Assembly: GCA_012845835.1 (NCBI GenBank)
Contig: JABAKD010000025.1
Coordinates: 4,466,819-4,530,818, forward strand
Origin: Undaria pinnatifida
Lineage: Eukaryota; Sar; Phaeophyceae; Laminariales; Alariaceae
Direction of reading: 5' to 3'
DNA length: 64,000 bases
Both the position numbers and the translations under genes were made by a program. The first letter of the stretch is position 1. Each line of letters begins with the position of its first letter. Positions 10,521-21,433 of the stretch are shown piece after piece. The notes below the pieces were generated by a model. That model made no database searches and was not told the DNA's origin. It saw only the letters and a list, made by a program, of their open reading frames with translations.

Positions 10521-12398
10521 ACACACGCTACTACGGTAACCAACGCACGGCAACCAACGCCGGGACTATGGTACCTGCCATCAACAATGGGTCATGACGG
10601 TTGACGTTCGCCACTATCAACCCCGAGCGCAACCGGGAGTCCAGGGTCCTCTACGAGAACGACCCAAGCTCACTCGTGTCACTCTATACAGTTTCCCCTC
10701 GCTTAACGCGAGAGAGATTTGTGAAGGCACCTCCTTGCCGCACGTACTAACAGGCGAGTCTCGGCCTCGGCCAGCACAAGGGCGCCACCATCGGGGGAGG
10801 AGACAATCGTATTTGATATTAACAGCATGAAAGCCTTATATTTTTTTACCCTATGTTCTCCTAAGCTTTCCCCGTCTTATTGGTCTTGTGTAGGTTGTCT
10901 TGTTTGCTCGTCTGCTTCGAGGTCGGAAAAAAAGATGAATGTCTTGAATTACTGTGGTATGGATTGATTTTATCGCATCCCTCTTTCGCAACAAAACTTA
11001 ATTACCCACCCCCCCTCAAAATGTGATGTTGCCAGGCAGTCAATCAATTACTTCAAATGTTTCTTATATCACCCCCCCTTGCACATAAGCGAATAGTACA
11101 TGCAAACCCGGTCATACCCCATTTATAACATACATATATGCAAGATATCCCTTCGGCGCGTGGCTCTACGTATTAGGTATTATAGGTCGAACCGAAGCAC
11201 AAGAGGGGGCGACTGAAGATGAAGATTGACAGGACAGCAGGTGGAGGACAGGTTTCGAGGACGGTTGTATCGCATGAGCACGTATAGCTGTCATTTTCTC
11301 TTTTGTTGTCGCTCATATCTCTTCGTACGCTCACGCTCGACGAGGACACTACGGGGGTGGACACAGCTCGAACGGTGGGGTCACTGCTGTAGTCGAGATT
11401 TGGACGCGATTCGCGCAGCGTGCCACGCGTGACAAGCCCTCAAAGAAACTCGCCCGCGGGGATGGATAAGACAAACGCCCGTGGTTTCACGATGGGAGGC
11501 CGTATTTTTCGTGCGTACCAGATAACATTTCATCTGTTTTTGCCCTCTCATGAGCACAGTCAACATGCAGAGGGCACAACGTTCCGCCGAGCAGCGCCAG
11601 CAGGCAACACCGCGCGTGTGGCACATCCATCTGCGCCGCGCTGCTGTCGCTACTTGCTTTTTTCGGAGCCTGCGTTCTGTAATCCACAACTTCTCTTTTT
11701 TGCTGATGCGTGCGGCGTCAGATTCACGCTGGTCGCCATTCTGAACGGAAACATTAGGACCGTATTGCTTGAATATCGTTACCCCAGCGGTCCTCATTGT
11801 ATTTCCGATCATTTCAACTTGTGATTCTTGTGATGACTGGCACATGGCGTGATGTATGTTGCGATGCTGGTTGTGGCGGCACTATTTTATAAAAACATTT
11901 CAAGGACGTCAGCCGTGAGTTCGACGAATTTCGGGTCAATACTCATCTTTGCAAGCTGCGTTGTTGGTACTTGTAATATACTATGAGGGTGAGTTTTTTC
12001 GTAACGGAAGGGGTCATATTGTTCTGTTAAAAAACACATATATACGAGTATATACATATTTTATAAAAAACATTTCAACGAGGTCAGCCGTGAGTTAAAC
12101 GAATTTCAGGGTCAACATTAGTATGCTCTCTATCCGTCGTGCCCTTGTGGTGTTTTACCACTCCCCGCGAATCCCAATCTACAGATATTCGCACGAGAAA
12201 GATACGATAAAAATGTTTGACGGCAAGCAAACGCGGGCTCAGCCAACATGTGGACGGGCGGAAAAAAAAGATGTTCCTATAATATCCATCACCGTTAACG
12301 TCATCGTCGGCGTCCAGCTTGTGTCAATCCATCTCGTGCGCGAGCCGTTCAATGTGACGCATTCGGGCTTCATTTCGTGCAATGTCTGACTGAGAGGG

Positions 12399-14907
12399 GT
12401 CTTGACCCGAAGCTAAGCGTCGATATTACGATGGACACCGCGGCGAACATAGTCAAAACGGGGGCATGTCCTTAACGAGGATGGCGACGGGTCGATGCAG
12501 AGGGTATGTTGCTTTTGCCACTCGGTGGAGTAGCTCACCGTACACCGTTATAGCGGAGAGACTACGGTTAAGAGACTTTTTAAGCGGGCGCTATCTCGGG
12601 AGCATACCTACCCTCTGCATTGATCCGTCGTCATCGTCGCTAAGGACCTGCCCCCGTTTTGACTATGTTCGCCGCGGTATCCATTTTAATGTCGCGCGGG
12701 CAGGGGAGCGGGCGCTTTCTCAGGAGCGGGTGCTTCTTCGAGAGGCGGGGGCACAGGAGCAGGGCCGTTATCTGCCATCCGCGGGACCACCGCCTCCCCC
12801 AAGCGACCACCTCTCCGGTGGCGCGCATCCAGTGCATGGCCTCAGGATCTGCAACGAAGATGTCACGGCGTGTAGCAGGTCTCCGAAGGCTACTTCTATT
12901 TGGTGGTATATTGTTTTCGGTGATTTTTGACGTGATTGTAAGTGACGCGAGGTTGCCTCGAGCTAGTTCCTGGCTGTCTCCATGGCGTTGTTTTGTGCGC
13001 TGGTGAGAGTACTGTGTGGTTACCTTCGCTGAGATGATTGCCGCTTTACTTTTGACGATATTTTTGTCCTTTGCGAGCGACGCATTATACACTATTATTC
13101 TGCACAGGCATACCCTGCTTTTACCACTGTTACGCGAATGCCACCCAGCGATATTTTTTTCACTTCACCCAACTGCGTGTGCCACGAAAACACAGATGTA
13201 CGACACTGGCGCTATTTTGTTCTCGAAATTATTGCATTCGTCGTGCAACTGCCACGACGGTAAAAGCTCAATCAGGCGTTTTTCTGAAAGCTGTCCGAGT
13301 CATCGCTTTCTTTTGCTTTCCAAGTGTAACAGTATCGGTCACCATTGACTGGCCCGTGTATTCTACCAGACGACGAAGGCGATAGAGGAATGCGCAAAGT
13401 TCGTCGGTTTCACCACGCTCAAGAACAGGGTGATGGCGAGGAGGTGGACCGACGTGATCATGCTTGGTAGCCTGCTCCGAAGCCGCCGGGCCATAGAAGC
13501 CCAGTCGATGAGGACTGACACGTCGCCTCCAGCCAGCGCTAAGAAGCTGGACTGGGCCCTGATGGAAGCCGTCCACGAGAACCTTGTCCCATTCGCTGCC
13601 CAGTTCAGGCCATGGAAGGGGATAAGTACCCCACCATCAGCTTTGTGCTCAGCATGGTTTGCCCCCTTAAGACCGGCAAGCTCAATGATCGCGAAAGCCC
13701 GGCCATTAACGCAGCGGCGACTGATATGGGCTTCGATTTAGACCAGAGGTGACGGAGTGGCCAAGGGAGGGGCAGGGTGGTTTAGTATGCAGCTATCATG
13801 CGTGCAGCGCATTTATTTCGTCGCTGATATGGTGTCCGGTTCGGTTTAGTTATTTACAGGTTAAACTCCCACCTTTCTTGCCGTTGGGCCTGTCCTCACC
13901 CATGATTCGTTCGTAGTACCAACGGCCATCACGGCTGGCACGCCGCCCTGTCTGTATGTTTTGCGCTGCATGTGTACCCTATATGGTTTATCGAATCACC
14001 AGGTGGACCATGGATCCCACTCTCAGCAACGATGAGATGGAAACGTTCGGTTGTAGCAGGCTCCCATCTTCTCTGCGCGGCTGAGGACCCCAGGACGAAC
14101 AAGATACTGCGCGTGCCGAAGCACACCTAAGAGATTGCGTTCTCTGTTCTGCAGGGCGAGCTGGAGGCGCTGCCTCGGAAAAGGCGGAGGCGGAGCTTGA
14201 TGACGTAGAGGTGGATGATGAGGAGGCTCAGGTTCTGGAGAAAAACGCGGCCAAGGAGAATGGGGATGCAAGTGACGACACCGCCAAGCCAAATACAGTG
14301 ATCCACAGCTTGCTGAAACCTGACTCCAGCCGACGATGGCATGGACATCGACGAGGTATGCGTACGCTAGAATACTCGTACCAGTTGTGCTCACGACGGC
14401 TTGAGTGCACGTTTTATAATAGGTAAATGTAGTCTACAGAAGCATAATTATTCCGACACAGGTAGGCCTGGTCTTGCGTGTTGTTGCTGTGCGCCATGGC
14501 TACCGCACATTGAAATGATCCTCCGTTTCTCAACTCATTTCACTTCCCTACAAACGCAGGTTGACGACGGGTGGCCAAGCGGGTACGATTCCAGGCGTGA
14601 TGCAAGGGGGGACAGAGTAGAGGTACGGGACAGGGCTCAGGTTGAGTCTGAGGTGCTAAGGTACAGCGCACTCGCTGCGTGCGACAAGAGTGAAAACCTG
14701 CTCGAGTGGTGGTTGGCACAACGCGACTCGTTCGCTCTCATCGAGGAGCTGGCGATGCGTGTCTTTCGCGTGCAGGCTTCTTCGGCGTTATCGGAGAGCC
14801 TGTTCTACAAGGCCAGACTCACCCTGACGAAGAAGAGAATGACGCAAAATACAGCAGAGTCGCTCAACTGGTCGCCGTGCGCGGCGCGATCACGTCTGGC
14901 CTTCTAG
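12399..14907 (+). pseudogene. hAT-family transposase relic
   Basis: Plus-strand remains of a spliced hAT transposase. Pieces in order: a DTAANIVKTGA motif near 12430 (family: 'TTDxAxNxV'), then 13381-13748 with LVPFAAQF, KYPTISFVLSMVCPLKTG and a donor GTGACG, then an acidic Ser/Asp linker exon (about 14155-14355, donor GTATGC), then 14560-14907 after acceptor CGCAG. The last exon carries the hAT dimerisation region: LEWWLAQRDSF, LIEELAMRVFRVQASSALSES. Frameshifts are seen near 13613, near 14332 and close to the C-terminus, and part of the first exon is duplicated in inverted order. No full N-terminal BED zinc finger was found. It lies inside sulfatase intron 1 in the opposite orientation to the gene. 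The family call is firm; exon limits are approximate. Confidence 0.8.
12420..12697. repeat. Inverted repeat, arms of about 85 bp, loop about 108 bp
   Basis: The arm at about 12420-12503 (GGACACCGCGGCGAACATAG to GATGCAGAGGGTA) matches the reverse complement of about 12611-12697 (TACCCTCTGCAT to CTATGTTCGCCGCGGTATCC) at roughly 85-90 percent by eye. Both arms encode the same hAT transposase motif (DTAANIVKTGA), once on each strand, so the hairpin was made by inverted duplication of transposase sequence. Confidence 0.85.
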
Positions 14908-16149
14908 ACAAGCACTATTAATAGCGCACGTGTTTGTTACTGTGGAAGTTGCCATCGCTTGGCTTCGGCGGATACGGTACAGTAGGCACTTGCCGCTCGG
15001 AGCAGAACAGGGGGGAGGGTGGGGGGGTAGGCTTCATGTTCGAAGAGCCCTGCAGTCTCAAAGGCAAGTGAAAGCCCACACTTTACGAGCACCTTGTGCA
15101 ATCCCCGGTTCCAAGCTGAACGTTACTCAATTTCCTCGCCGGGCTCTTCACATTTACATCAGAAATAGCACCATTAGTAAGGTAGAATAGTACGGGCAGC
15201 AGAAGCGCTAGTCTGCAGTCGTACGTTACGTTCGCTTTTCCTGTATGATTTGTTCTGCACTCAGCGTCTCGTCTCTCATTTCTGTTGGTAATCCTTGCGG
15301 TCTAGGGCCATCCGTGAATATCGCCGGGTTTGGTACTGGTGTGTAGGTCCGCATGCTGTTACTTAAACCGTCGCATGTACGGTAGATACCTGGGATGGTC
15401 ACCGACTATGGCGCAGAAAATATCATTGGATTTTGTCACATAAGTATGCTTCTGCGAGATCATCTATCTAGTCGGGTGTGCAGCGATGCTGGCCTCGGGC
15501 TCCCGCTGAGTTGAGGGGTATAGGTGTGGACTCGCTAGCTCTTTCTTGCGAGCAACAATGTATTTGTTTCTGTCCGTTCACGATTCATCCTATTTTCGAG
15601 TACAGGCGGTGTATTGATGAGATATTCATCGTTATTCTGCAATACTACAGCATACCTCGTACAGGAATTCAGCTACACTTGGCCAATACTTATGTTGCTT
15701 CCCATAAATGCATTGTCGCTACTTTCCGATAACCGATACGTACAGTGGTCGGTCGGAAAATGAGCACCGCAGTCTTGCAAGCGGCAGACCGTGAACCATC
15801 GCCCCGATAGCACATATTGTTTCATTTTTCGCGTATTTCAATCGACAATAAAACGTCCGCGCAATAATGGAGTATCGGCATTGCACGAGAAAAAGGCAAG
15901 TTTAGCGGACATATGTATTGGATCAACAATTAAAGCTGGTCGTACTGGTCGTTTCGGTTGTACAACATTAGTACGCTCTATCTTACTCTCGAATTTTTCA
16001 TCATCGTCGCACTGAAACAGGGAGAAAAAATCCAAACGAAACGGCGGGAGCCTGCCCGGTACCCGTCAAAATAGCACTACCCGGCGGGTAGGATATGGTC
16101 CGGGTTCCAAAATTTTGGCGGGTATCCGGTAGTGGCGTGTACCCGCAGG

Positions 16150-16860
16150 GTCCTAGGCTTCCAGAGTCGTGCTGACCACATCAACCTCTCTTGCGCCAAG
16201 GCCCTCAAGCAGACAAATGCAAGAGCATCGAAACGACCAGCTGGAAACAGCGGCTCTTCTTTGCTGAGGCAGTGGTACGCAAAACAAGGGGCGGTCACCA
16301 ACTCGGATGATGATTGGGCAGATAGGCCGTGGGCCACCGAACAACCCGGTATGGCTGCTGCACCCGACACTCGTTGGGTGGAGTCATCTGATTTGTTGCT
16401 TGTCAACAGCAGTTGCTATTCATAGCTGTTTGCATTGCTTTGCTTTCATTTTTCTCGCGCCGTCCTGTTTTCTTTCCAATCGATCGGTTCTGTTTTGTGT
16501 TTGCTCGTTCCTTATTCTGTTTTCCTTTTTCTTGTTGAAATTAGAAATTAGCCTGGTGTGCTGGCTCGCATGTGTTTTGCCCGCGAGTTCATGACGGTGG
16601 GCATTGCATAGCCAAATCACCCTGCTGTATTTGCAATGTGTGTCTCTGTCTCGCAGTTTGTGAACACAGAGCTCGTCTCTACGAATAAGAGGCATCGGCA
16701 CGGACACTGCTTGTGCTGGATATAGACGGGTTGAAATACAAGTGTTGGGTTGCGAACGCAACTGAGTTAAATCGACACACGACGCGTATGAAAATACGTG
16801 CAAGTGTGGTGAGCTTGAGCTTTTTTTTCCCTATCCGCCGGAGGATTAAAAAAAAAAAAA
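16150..16860 (+). mobile_element. LINE-A fragment (3' end, plus strand)
   Basis: A short stretch of the LINE-A C-terminus is readable with frameshifts: DHINLSCAKALKQT, then the block corresponding to [17 protein letters not shown]. Next comes untranslated sequence shared with the minus-strand LINE-A remnant near 36440-37000, including ATGGCTGCTGC...GTTGGGTGG and GGCATCGGCACGGACACTG. From 16755 there is a tail-like unit ending CCGCCGGAGGATT and 19 A. An inverted copy of that tail lies at about 1907-2010. Confidence 0.65.
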
Positions 16861-16924
16861 AAAATACCAGTGAAGATCACACAAACAGCAAAACATCGTC
16901 CAACTTTTCACACCCCGGACGGAT

Positions 16925-17385
16925 CAGCTCACCGTACCTCGAGCTAGCTCTTTTGGACGGTAGCTCACCGGTGAGCTACGGGAGCTACATGATCCGCACA
17001 TGTTTTCCAGGCTTGAGATACGGAAGGTAGCTCATCTGCACATGTTTTGGGACGGTGAGCTATAGGCGGTAGCTCATCCGCACGTGTTTGCCCAGGATGA
17101 GCTATACGAGCTACATGATCCGCACATGTTTTCAATGCTTGAGCTATAGGAGCTACATGATCCGCACATGTTCTCAATGCTTGAGCTATAGTCGATAGCT
17201 CATCTGCACATATTTTCAAAGGGTGAGCTATAGTCGATAGCTCATCTGCACATGTTTTCGAAGCTTGAGCTACAGACGATAGCTCATCGTCACATGTTTT
17301 CGACGCTTGAGCTATAGAGGACAGCTCATCTGCACATGTTTTGAGGTCGTGAGCTATAAGAGCTACACGAGCTAGCTCATGAGCT
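16925..17385. repeat. Left subterminal repeat array of the 16.9-19.3 kb transposon
   Basis: About ten units of 44-48 bp. Each has a palindromic core GAGCTATAGNCGATAGCTC, with variants GAGCTACATGATC, followed by ATCTGCACATGTTTTC and a CTT-rich end. It lies just inside the left terminal repeat. Confidence 0.9.
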
Positions 17386-17749
17386 GCTGATAATCACAGG
17401 TACGAGCACATACACACCGCACCACGACAACACACACATCCATGTATTTTTTATAAGCAAGATGGGAGTTTGTTCTGTTCTTAACCCCGTTAGAGCCCCC
17501 GAACCCCTCCCTATACTAGAACAAATAATGTTGTCCCCAAACCGGGTTTCCAGTTGTAAAGGGGTTAATATGCCAGATAGATACCTGGTAGATCAGAGTA
17601 CCGGTGGATTTGTTTTTGTCGGCACAACCAACACCATGCCCATGCACCACCCGACCAAGTACAGCTCAATTCAACTCAATCGAGGCACCTGCCACCCACA
17701 AACAAGAGCTCGCACGCATACACATACAACACCACACAACGCGCCTAGC

Positions 17750-18256
17750 ATGGCCACCACCCGGGAAAGCAGCTCTAACGGTGCTTCGGCTGCCAGCAGC
17801 CAGCAAGAAGCGGGCGCTTCCGTGGATGTCGGTTCCACGCCGGAGGCAATCAATGTGGATGATGAAGACAACAACCAAACCCAGGCTCTCTGTGCCGGCG
17901 TCTTCTGCCGTCTTGGAGGGGGATTTCAGCACGGTGGGCGTCTCATTACGGGTTCCTGGAGCAGCCTATCCGCGGCCTACGCGGAGATGGTCATGTTCCT
18001 CGATGGCAACATCGGCCATATTCCGATTGAAGTGCAGGCTCTCTCAACTAAGCAGGCGCTCCGGGCGGTACCTCGCCGTCTTTCCAACCCGAAGGCGGAG
18101 GTGGCCGCCCTTTCTGCGGGCGAGGCGGGGTTTGCAGCCGAAGCGGGCGTTGACGCCGCCTGCGAAGAGTACGCAGGGGAGGCGGAGTCTCCGGGCGAAG
18201 AGGGTGTTGACGCCGGCTACGGCGACTCCGCAGGGGAGGCGGGGTCTTCGGGCTAG
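17750..18256 (+). CDS. Small ORF inside the hAT-like transposon, function unknown
   Basis: 168 codons, starting at AGCATGG, a good eukaryotic start context; the same frame is open further upstream but with simple-sequence content. The N-terminus is Ser/Ala-rich (TTRESSSNGASAASSQQE), then acidic (INVDDEDNNQTQ), then a central part with CAGVFCRLGGGFQHGG and YAEMVMFLDGNIGHIPIEVQAL. It ends with two copies of an acidic Gly/Ala/Glu repeat of about 22 residues (AGEAxSxGEEGVDAGYGD type). No transposase, zinc finger or membrane segment is visible. It is centred between the two subterminal arrays, as a cargo or accessory gene of a transposon would be. An overlapping frame (17604-18392) is open too, so coding is not proven. 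Confidence 0.45.
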   Translation: MATTRESSSNGASAASSQQEAGASVDVGSTPEAINVDDEDNNQTQALCAGVFCRLGGGFQHGGRLITGSWSSLSAAYAEMVMFLDGNIGHIPIEVQALSTKQALRAVPRRLSNPKAEVAALSAGEAGFAAEAGVDAACEEYAGEAESPGEEGVDAGYGDSAGEAGSSG

Positions 18257-18769
18257 AAGCCTTGGTGATGAATGGGGGGCAGCGGTAGATCTTCTGTGCT
18301 GTCATGTATCTGCTTGTTCGTTTTTTTTCTTGTCATTTTTCTGGGCGATGCAGATGTGTTTTTTTGTTTCTTCTGCCTCTTGCTGTTTTTAATTTTTTTG
18401 CACGTTGTTGTAGGCTACGCGAAGCCGTGTTGGAGGGATTGGGATGCACGGATTTCAAGCGCTGTGTGTCAATATGGCCGCATTGACTGCTGCTGTTATG
18501 TGTTCAATGAAGTTAAATGCTAATGGTGTAATATGCGCAAGAAGTATCAATTTACCAGATATTCATAACAGCTAAAGTATACCAGGTACCAGGTATACTT
18601 TTTTTGACGGTGAAAGGGAGTACGATGCTGTCGCAGGTACCGATGTTGAAGTTTCGCCTGGATGGTGGGCTGTATATCCTACATTCGCACTCGCCTCGGA
18701 GGCCAGGTTTGTTCACGTACACATCCAAGCACCTGCATGTTTTGCCCTGAAAGAACTACAATGAGCTAC

Positions 18770-19252
18770 GTACATGAGCTAGCTCATGGGGTGAGCTATA
18801 GCAGATTTCTCATCTGCACATGTTTTGAACGCTTGAGCTATAGACGGTAGCTCATCTGCACATGTTTTCCCGCCTTGAGCTATAGACGGTAGCTCATCTG
18901 CACATATTTCAAAGCTTGAGCTATACAGGATAGCTTATCTGCACATATTGCACCAAGGTGAGATATAAGAGCTACATGAGCTAGCTCATTGGTCCCGGAA
19001 TGAGCTATAGGAGCTACATGATCCGCACATGTTTTCAATGCTTGAGCTATAGGCGATAGCTCATCTGCACATGTTTTAGATGGGTGAGCTATCATCGTTA
19101 GCTCATCCACACATATTTGCCCAGGATGAGCTATACAAGCTATTAATACATGATCCACACATGTTTTCAATGCTTGAGCTGTAGGCGATAGCTCATCTGC
19201 ATATGTTTTGAGCGCGTGCGCTATACACGATGGATGAGCTAGCTCATGAGCT
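18770..19252. repeat. Right subterminal repeat array of the same transposon
   Basis: About ten to eleven units of the same 46-bp repeat as the left array, in the same direct orientation rather than mirrored: CTCATCTGCACATGTTTT reads the same way on both sides. It ends next to the right terminal repeat. Confidence 0.9.
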
Positions 19253-19344
19253 GTCCGGGGTGTGCAACTTTTATATCCCAAGTACTACTGCTGTAGTTTG
19301 GTTGTCCCAAAAAATGTATGCGCAAGTGACATGAGGTCTCTTAC

Positions 19345-20106
19345 CCTTGCAGGCGTGCACAAGTGGTTGCTGTAGTATCTCGAGATCCGCACCCCCTCAT
19401 CCGCAAGCGAGTCCATGAAGGGCGTCACCATGGACAGGTCCGTGCTGCTGGGCCCCATGTCGTTCATGCCCATGTCGTCGACCAAAATGAAGATAACGTT
19501 CGGGGGTCGCGCTTCCACCACCTCGTTTTGCTGTTGCTCCGCATCACCACTACCACCCCCATCACCACCACCACCAACATCACCAACAACACCGCGGCTG
19601 CTGCTGCTGCTGCTGCTTTTTCTTCCATCCTCAACTTCGTTTCGGAGGGAGGATGACGTTGGGATGCCGCTTGAGTCGCCGTGCGGAGCAACAACAGCAG
19701 TGTTCTCACTCGCTAACAAGCTCATCGGTGCCTGCTTACTATTGATATTAACAGAGTGTACTGGTAGTGCACTATTGCGATCGCCCTGAGTGTTAAATGG
19801 GGCACTACCACTACTATCACCCGAGGTGGTGTATAGTTTACTACTGCTATGACCCTGGGTGGTGATAGCAAGGGCCGCCAAGGTGACCGTGACAGCGAGT
19901 ATGACACCTCCTGCCACTGATCGCGGCCAATCATCCCATCGAATCCACTGGTGGTAGCGGCCGCCATGTCGACCTTCTTCTCCGTCTGATGCAGCGAGCT
20001 CCTCGTGCGCGTATTGATGGGGCTGACCTCTTGATTTCGGCGGCAGCAATGGCATCGACTCGCTGCTATGGGCCTGTCTCATCTTTCCCAACTCGTTACC
20101 TACCAT
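19345..20106 (-). CDS. Arylsulfatase-like protein, exon 1 (type II membrane anchor and catalytic Cys)
   Basis: 254 codons from the first in-frame ATG (20106) to the donor AGG before GTAAGA. Residues 1-60 are hydrophilic. Residues about 64-82 (VAGGVILAVTVTLAALAIT) form a single membrane segment, suggesting a type II signal anchor with a lumenal or extracellular catalytic domain. A Ser/Gly/Asn-rich stalk (about 85-200, with poly-Ser and Gly-Asp runs) follows. The sulfatase domain starts at about 201 with PPNVIFILVDDMG; D210 and D211 are the expected metal ligands. The exon ends NHLCTPAR, where C250 is the residue that formylglycine-generating enzyme converts in this family. The role is likely removal of sulfate from sulfated polysaccharides or glycans. 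An open frame upstream of 20106 lacks an ATG and is probably 5' UTR. No promoter element is obvious. Confidence 0.9.
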
Positions 20107-20785
20107 GCCACGCACAGGAGAAGCGGCAGTAGCACCATATGTCACGCTTAAATTAGAACAACAGAACACACTAGAAATAAAAGATTTCAAAGGTTTTCGT
20201 TGGCGTTTCTTCCTGGGGCGGCGTGTCTTCCCCCCCCGGTATTTGCCCCCCGCATCAACCTTGATGGCAACGACGTGCTTGACTCCGCTGCGCACTGCGG
20301 TGCGTGCGCTGTGTGTGTTATGCTTGGCAAACCGAAGCGTCAAAGGCTAAATGGGGGCTACTCATGGTGCGTGGCATGTCTGGTCTCAGTCCCCGATGAC
20401 AACAACAACAGTTACTATCATACTACTGATGAATTATGGGGGTTTTCATCGCCGTTTTCTTTTGTGTCACGCTGTCGTGTCTTCTTTTTTTTGGTGTCTA
20501 TGATATGACGAAAGTTTCTCAGTCTTTGCCCTTGATGCACGTCCATCACGAAACTTTCGCCACCAAAAATAGGATGTCGTAGTCATACTTGTAAACATTG
20601 ACGAGTCAACACTACTAGACTATAATACTGCTGTAGCTGTTTTTGTAGACAGTCAGCCGATATCTTTGGTGTGTTCGTGTGCGCAACTACATACTGGTAC
20701 GTATTACAAGGTTCCCCTTCGGGAGGTGGACACGTGCCTCCCGGGGGCGACGCAAGTCGAATGACTACAACTGATGATGAAGTAT

Positions 20786-21433
20786 TTATGCAGAAGGTGT
20801 ATATCGGAGGGATGCGTAGTGGAAAGAATGTGGATAATATAAGATATCACAGACATTTAGAGGAGGAGGGTTGGGATATTGCTGAGGCTCGGTGTGATAA
20901 GTTATTCGAAAGTCCACTCCGTACAACTGCGTGGCAGCAATTAATTCTACGTTTGTAGCATATGCGTAAGGCTGTGACATGAAGTGGAGATACTCTTCAA
21001 CACTCGAATATGTAGTAGGTTGAGATCCAGCGACTTCCACAAGTTCTTGATTTGCTCCAGCTAAGATGCTGTCGTGGAAAGTGTTGAAACCTGATCCTGG
21101 GATAACGGTGTACAAATTGGTTGTGATGTGGGCAATAATATGTGCACGGACGATGTGATGTAAAGCTGGGTTGTTGTGCACACGACGCGAGATACATCTT
21201 AATAAACATGCACCATCACCAATCTCGGGAATAATGGACCATTGACCAGAATTGTTATTGTTGCCGCTGTTGTTGTCTTGATCATTTTCGCTGTCTGATG
21301 GGTTTGTACTGCTGTCGCTGCTGTTAGAGGAATCATTGGTGTCAATTTGTTGTGTGTTTTCTGTGCCCAGTATTTTTCCCCGCGCGCAGTTTATACCGAT
21401 GTTTGTTGCCGATATGGTCTGTTGTGTGCACAT
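20786..21433 (-). CDS. OTU-like cysteine protease (predicted deubiquitinase fold)
   Basis: Complete 215-residue minus-strand ORF from ATG to stop. Residues about 30-65 are Ser/Asn/Asp-rich and disordered. The OTU domain begins with IGDGACLLRCISRRV (D73 and C76 fit the D-G-x-C catalytic start). It has the usual helix NVELIAATQLYGVDFRI near 161-177 (family: 'ExxALAxxxxxxI'), and ends with HSFHYASLRY, where His205 fits the catalytic His before Tyr. OTU proteases cleave ubiquitin conjugates. In many eukaryotes and retroelements similar ORFs accompany mobile DNA, so this may be a host gene or a mobile-element gene. The first 16 codons lie inside a 174-bp segment that is duplicated upstream (21784-21957). 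It lies upstream of, and on the same strand as, the sulfatase gene. No intron is needed. Confidence 0.75.
   Translation of the reverse strand: MCTQQTISATNIGINCARGKILGTENTQQIDTNDSSNSSDSSTNPSDSENDQDNNSGNNNNSGQWSIIPEIGDGACLLRCISRRVHNNPALHHIVRAHIIAHITTNLYTVIPGSGFNTFHDSILAGANQELVEVAGSQPTTYSSVEEYLHFMSQPYAYATNVELIAATQLYGVDFRITYHTEPQQYPNPPPLNVCDILYYPHSFHYASLRYTPSA

Larger units (their letters stand above)
16909..19264. mobile_element. DNA transposon with 12-bp terminal inverted repeats and 8-bp target duplication (hAT-like)
   Basis: The left end CACACCCCGGAC (16909-16920) is the exact inverse of the right end GTCCGGGGTGTG (19253-19264). Both ends are flanked by the same 8 bp, CAACTTTT (16901-16908 and 19265-19272). 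An 8-bp duplication fits hAT-type transposition. The 2,356-bp element carries long arrays of about 46-bp subterminal repeats on both sides and a central ORF of 168 codons with no transposase motif, so it is probably non-autonomous. It sits in sulfatase intron 1, only about 70 bp from the exon 1 splice donor. Confidence 0.93.
7812..19344 (-). other. Intron 1 of the sulfatase gene (about 11.5 kb)
   Basis: Bounded by the exon 1 donor (AGG then GTAAGA at 19344) and the exon 2 acceptor (AG at 7812-7813). It contains a GGGTC microsatellite, a field of GCACC-rich short repeats, a broken hAT transposase, a LINE-A fragment and a complete inverted-repeat transposon, each listed separately. Stretches 7860-8980, 9170-9790, 10520-11880 and 14920-16080 show no gene or repeat I can name. 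Confidence 0.75.

Noticed and set aside
13268-13576. Minus-strand ORF over 13.3-13.6 kb
   Set aside because: Shadow of the hAT transposase frame on the plus strand.
20107-20343. N-terminal extension of the sulfatase exon 1 by 79 codons
   Set aside because: The frame is open but has no ATG in that part (only TTG); the first ATG is at 20106.
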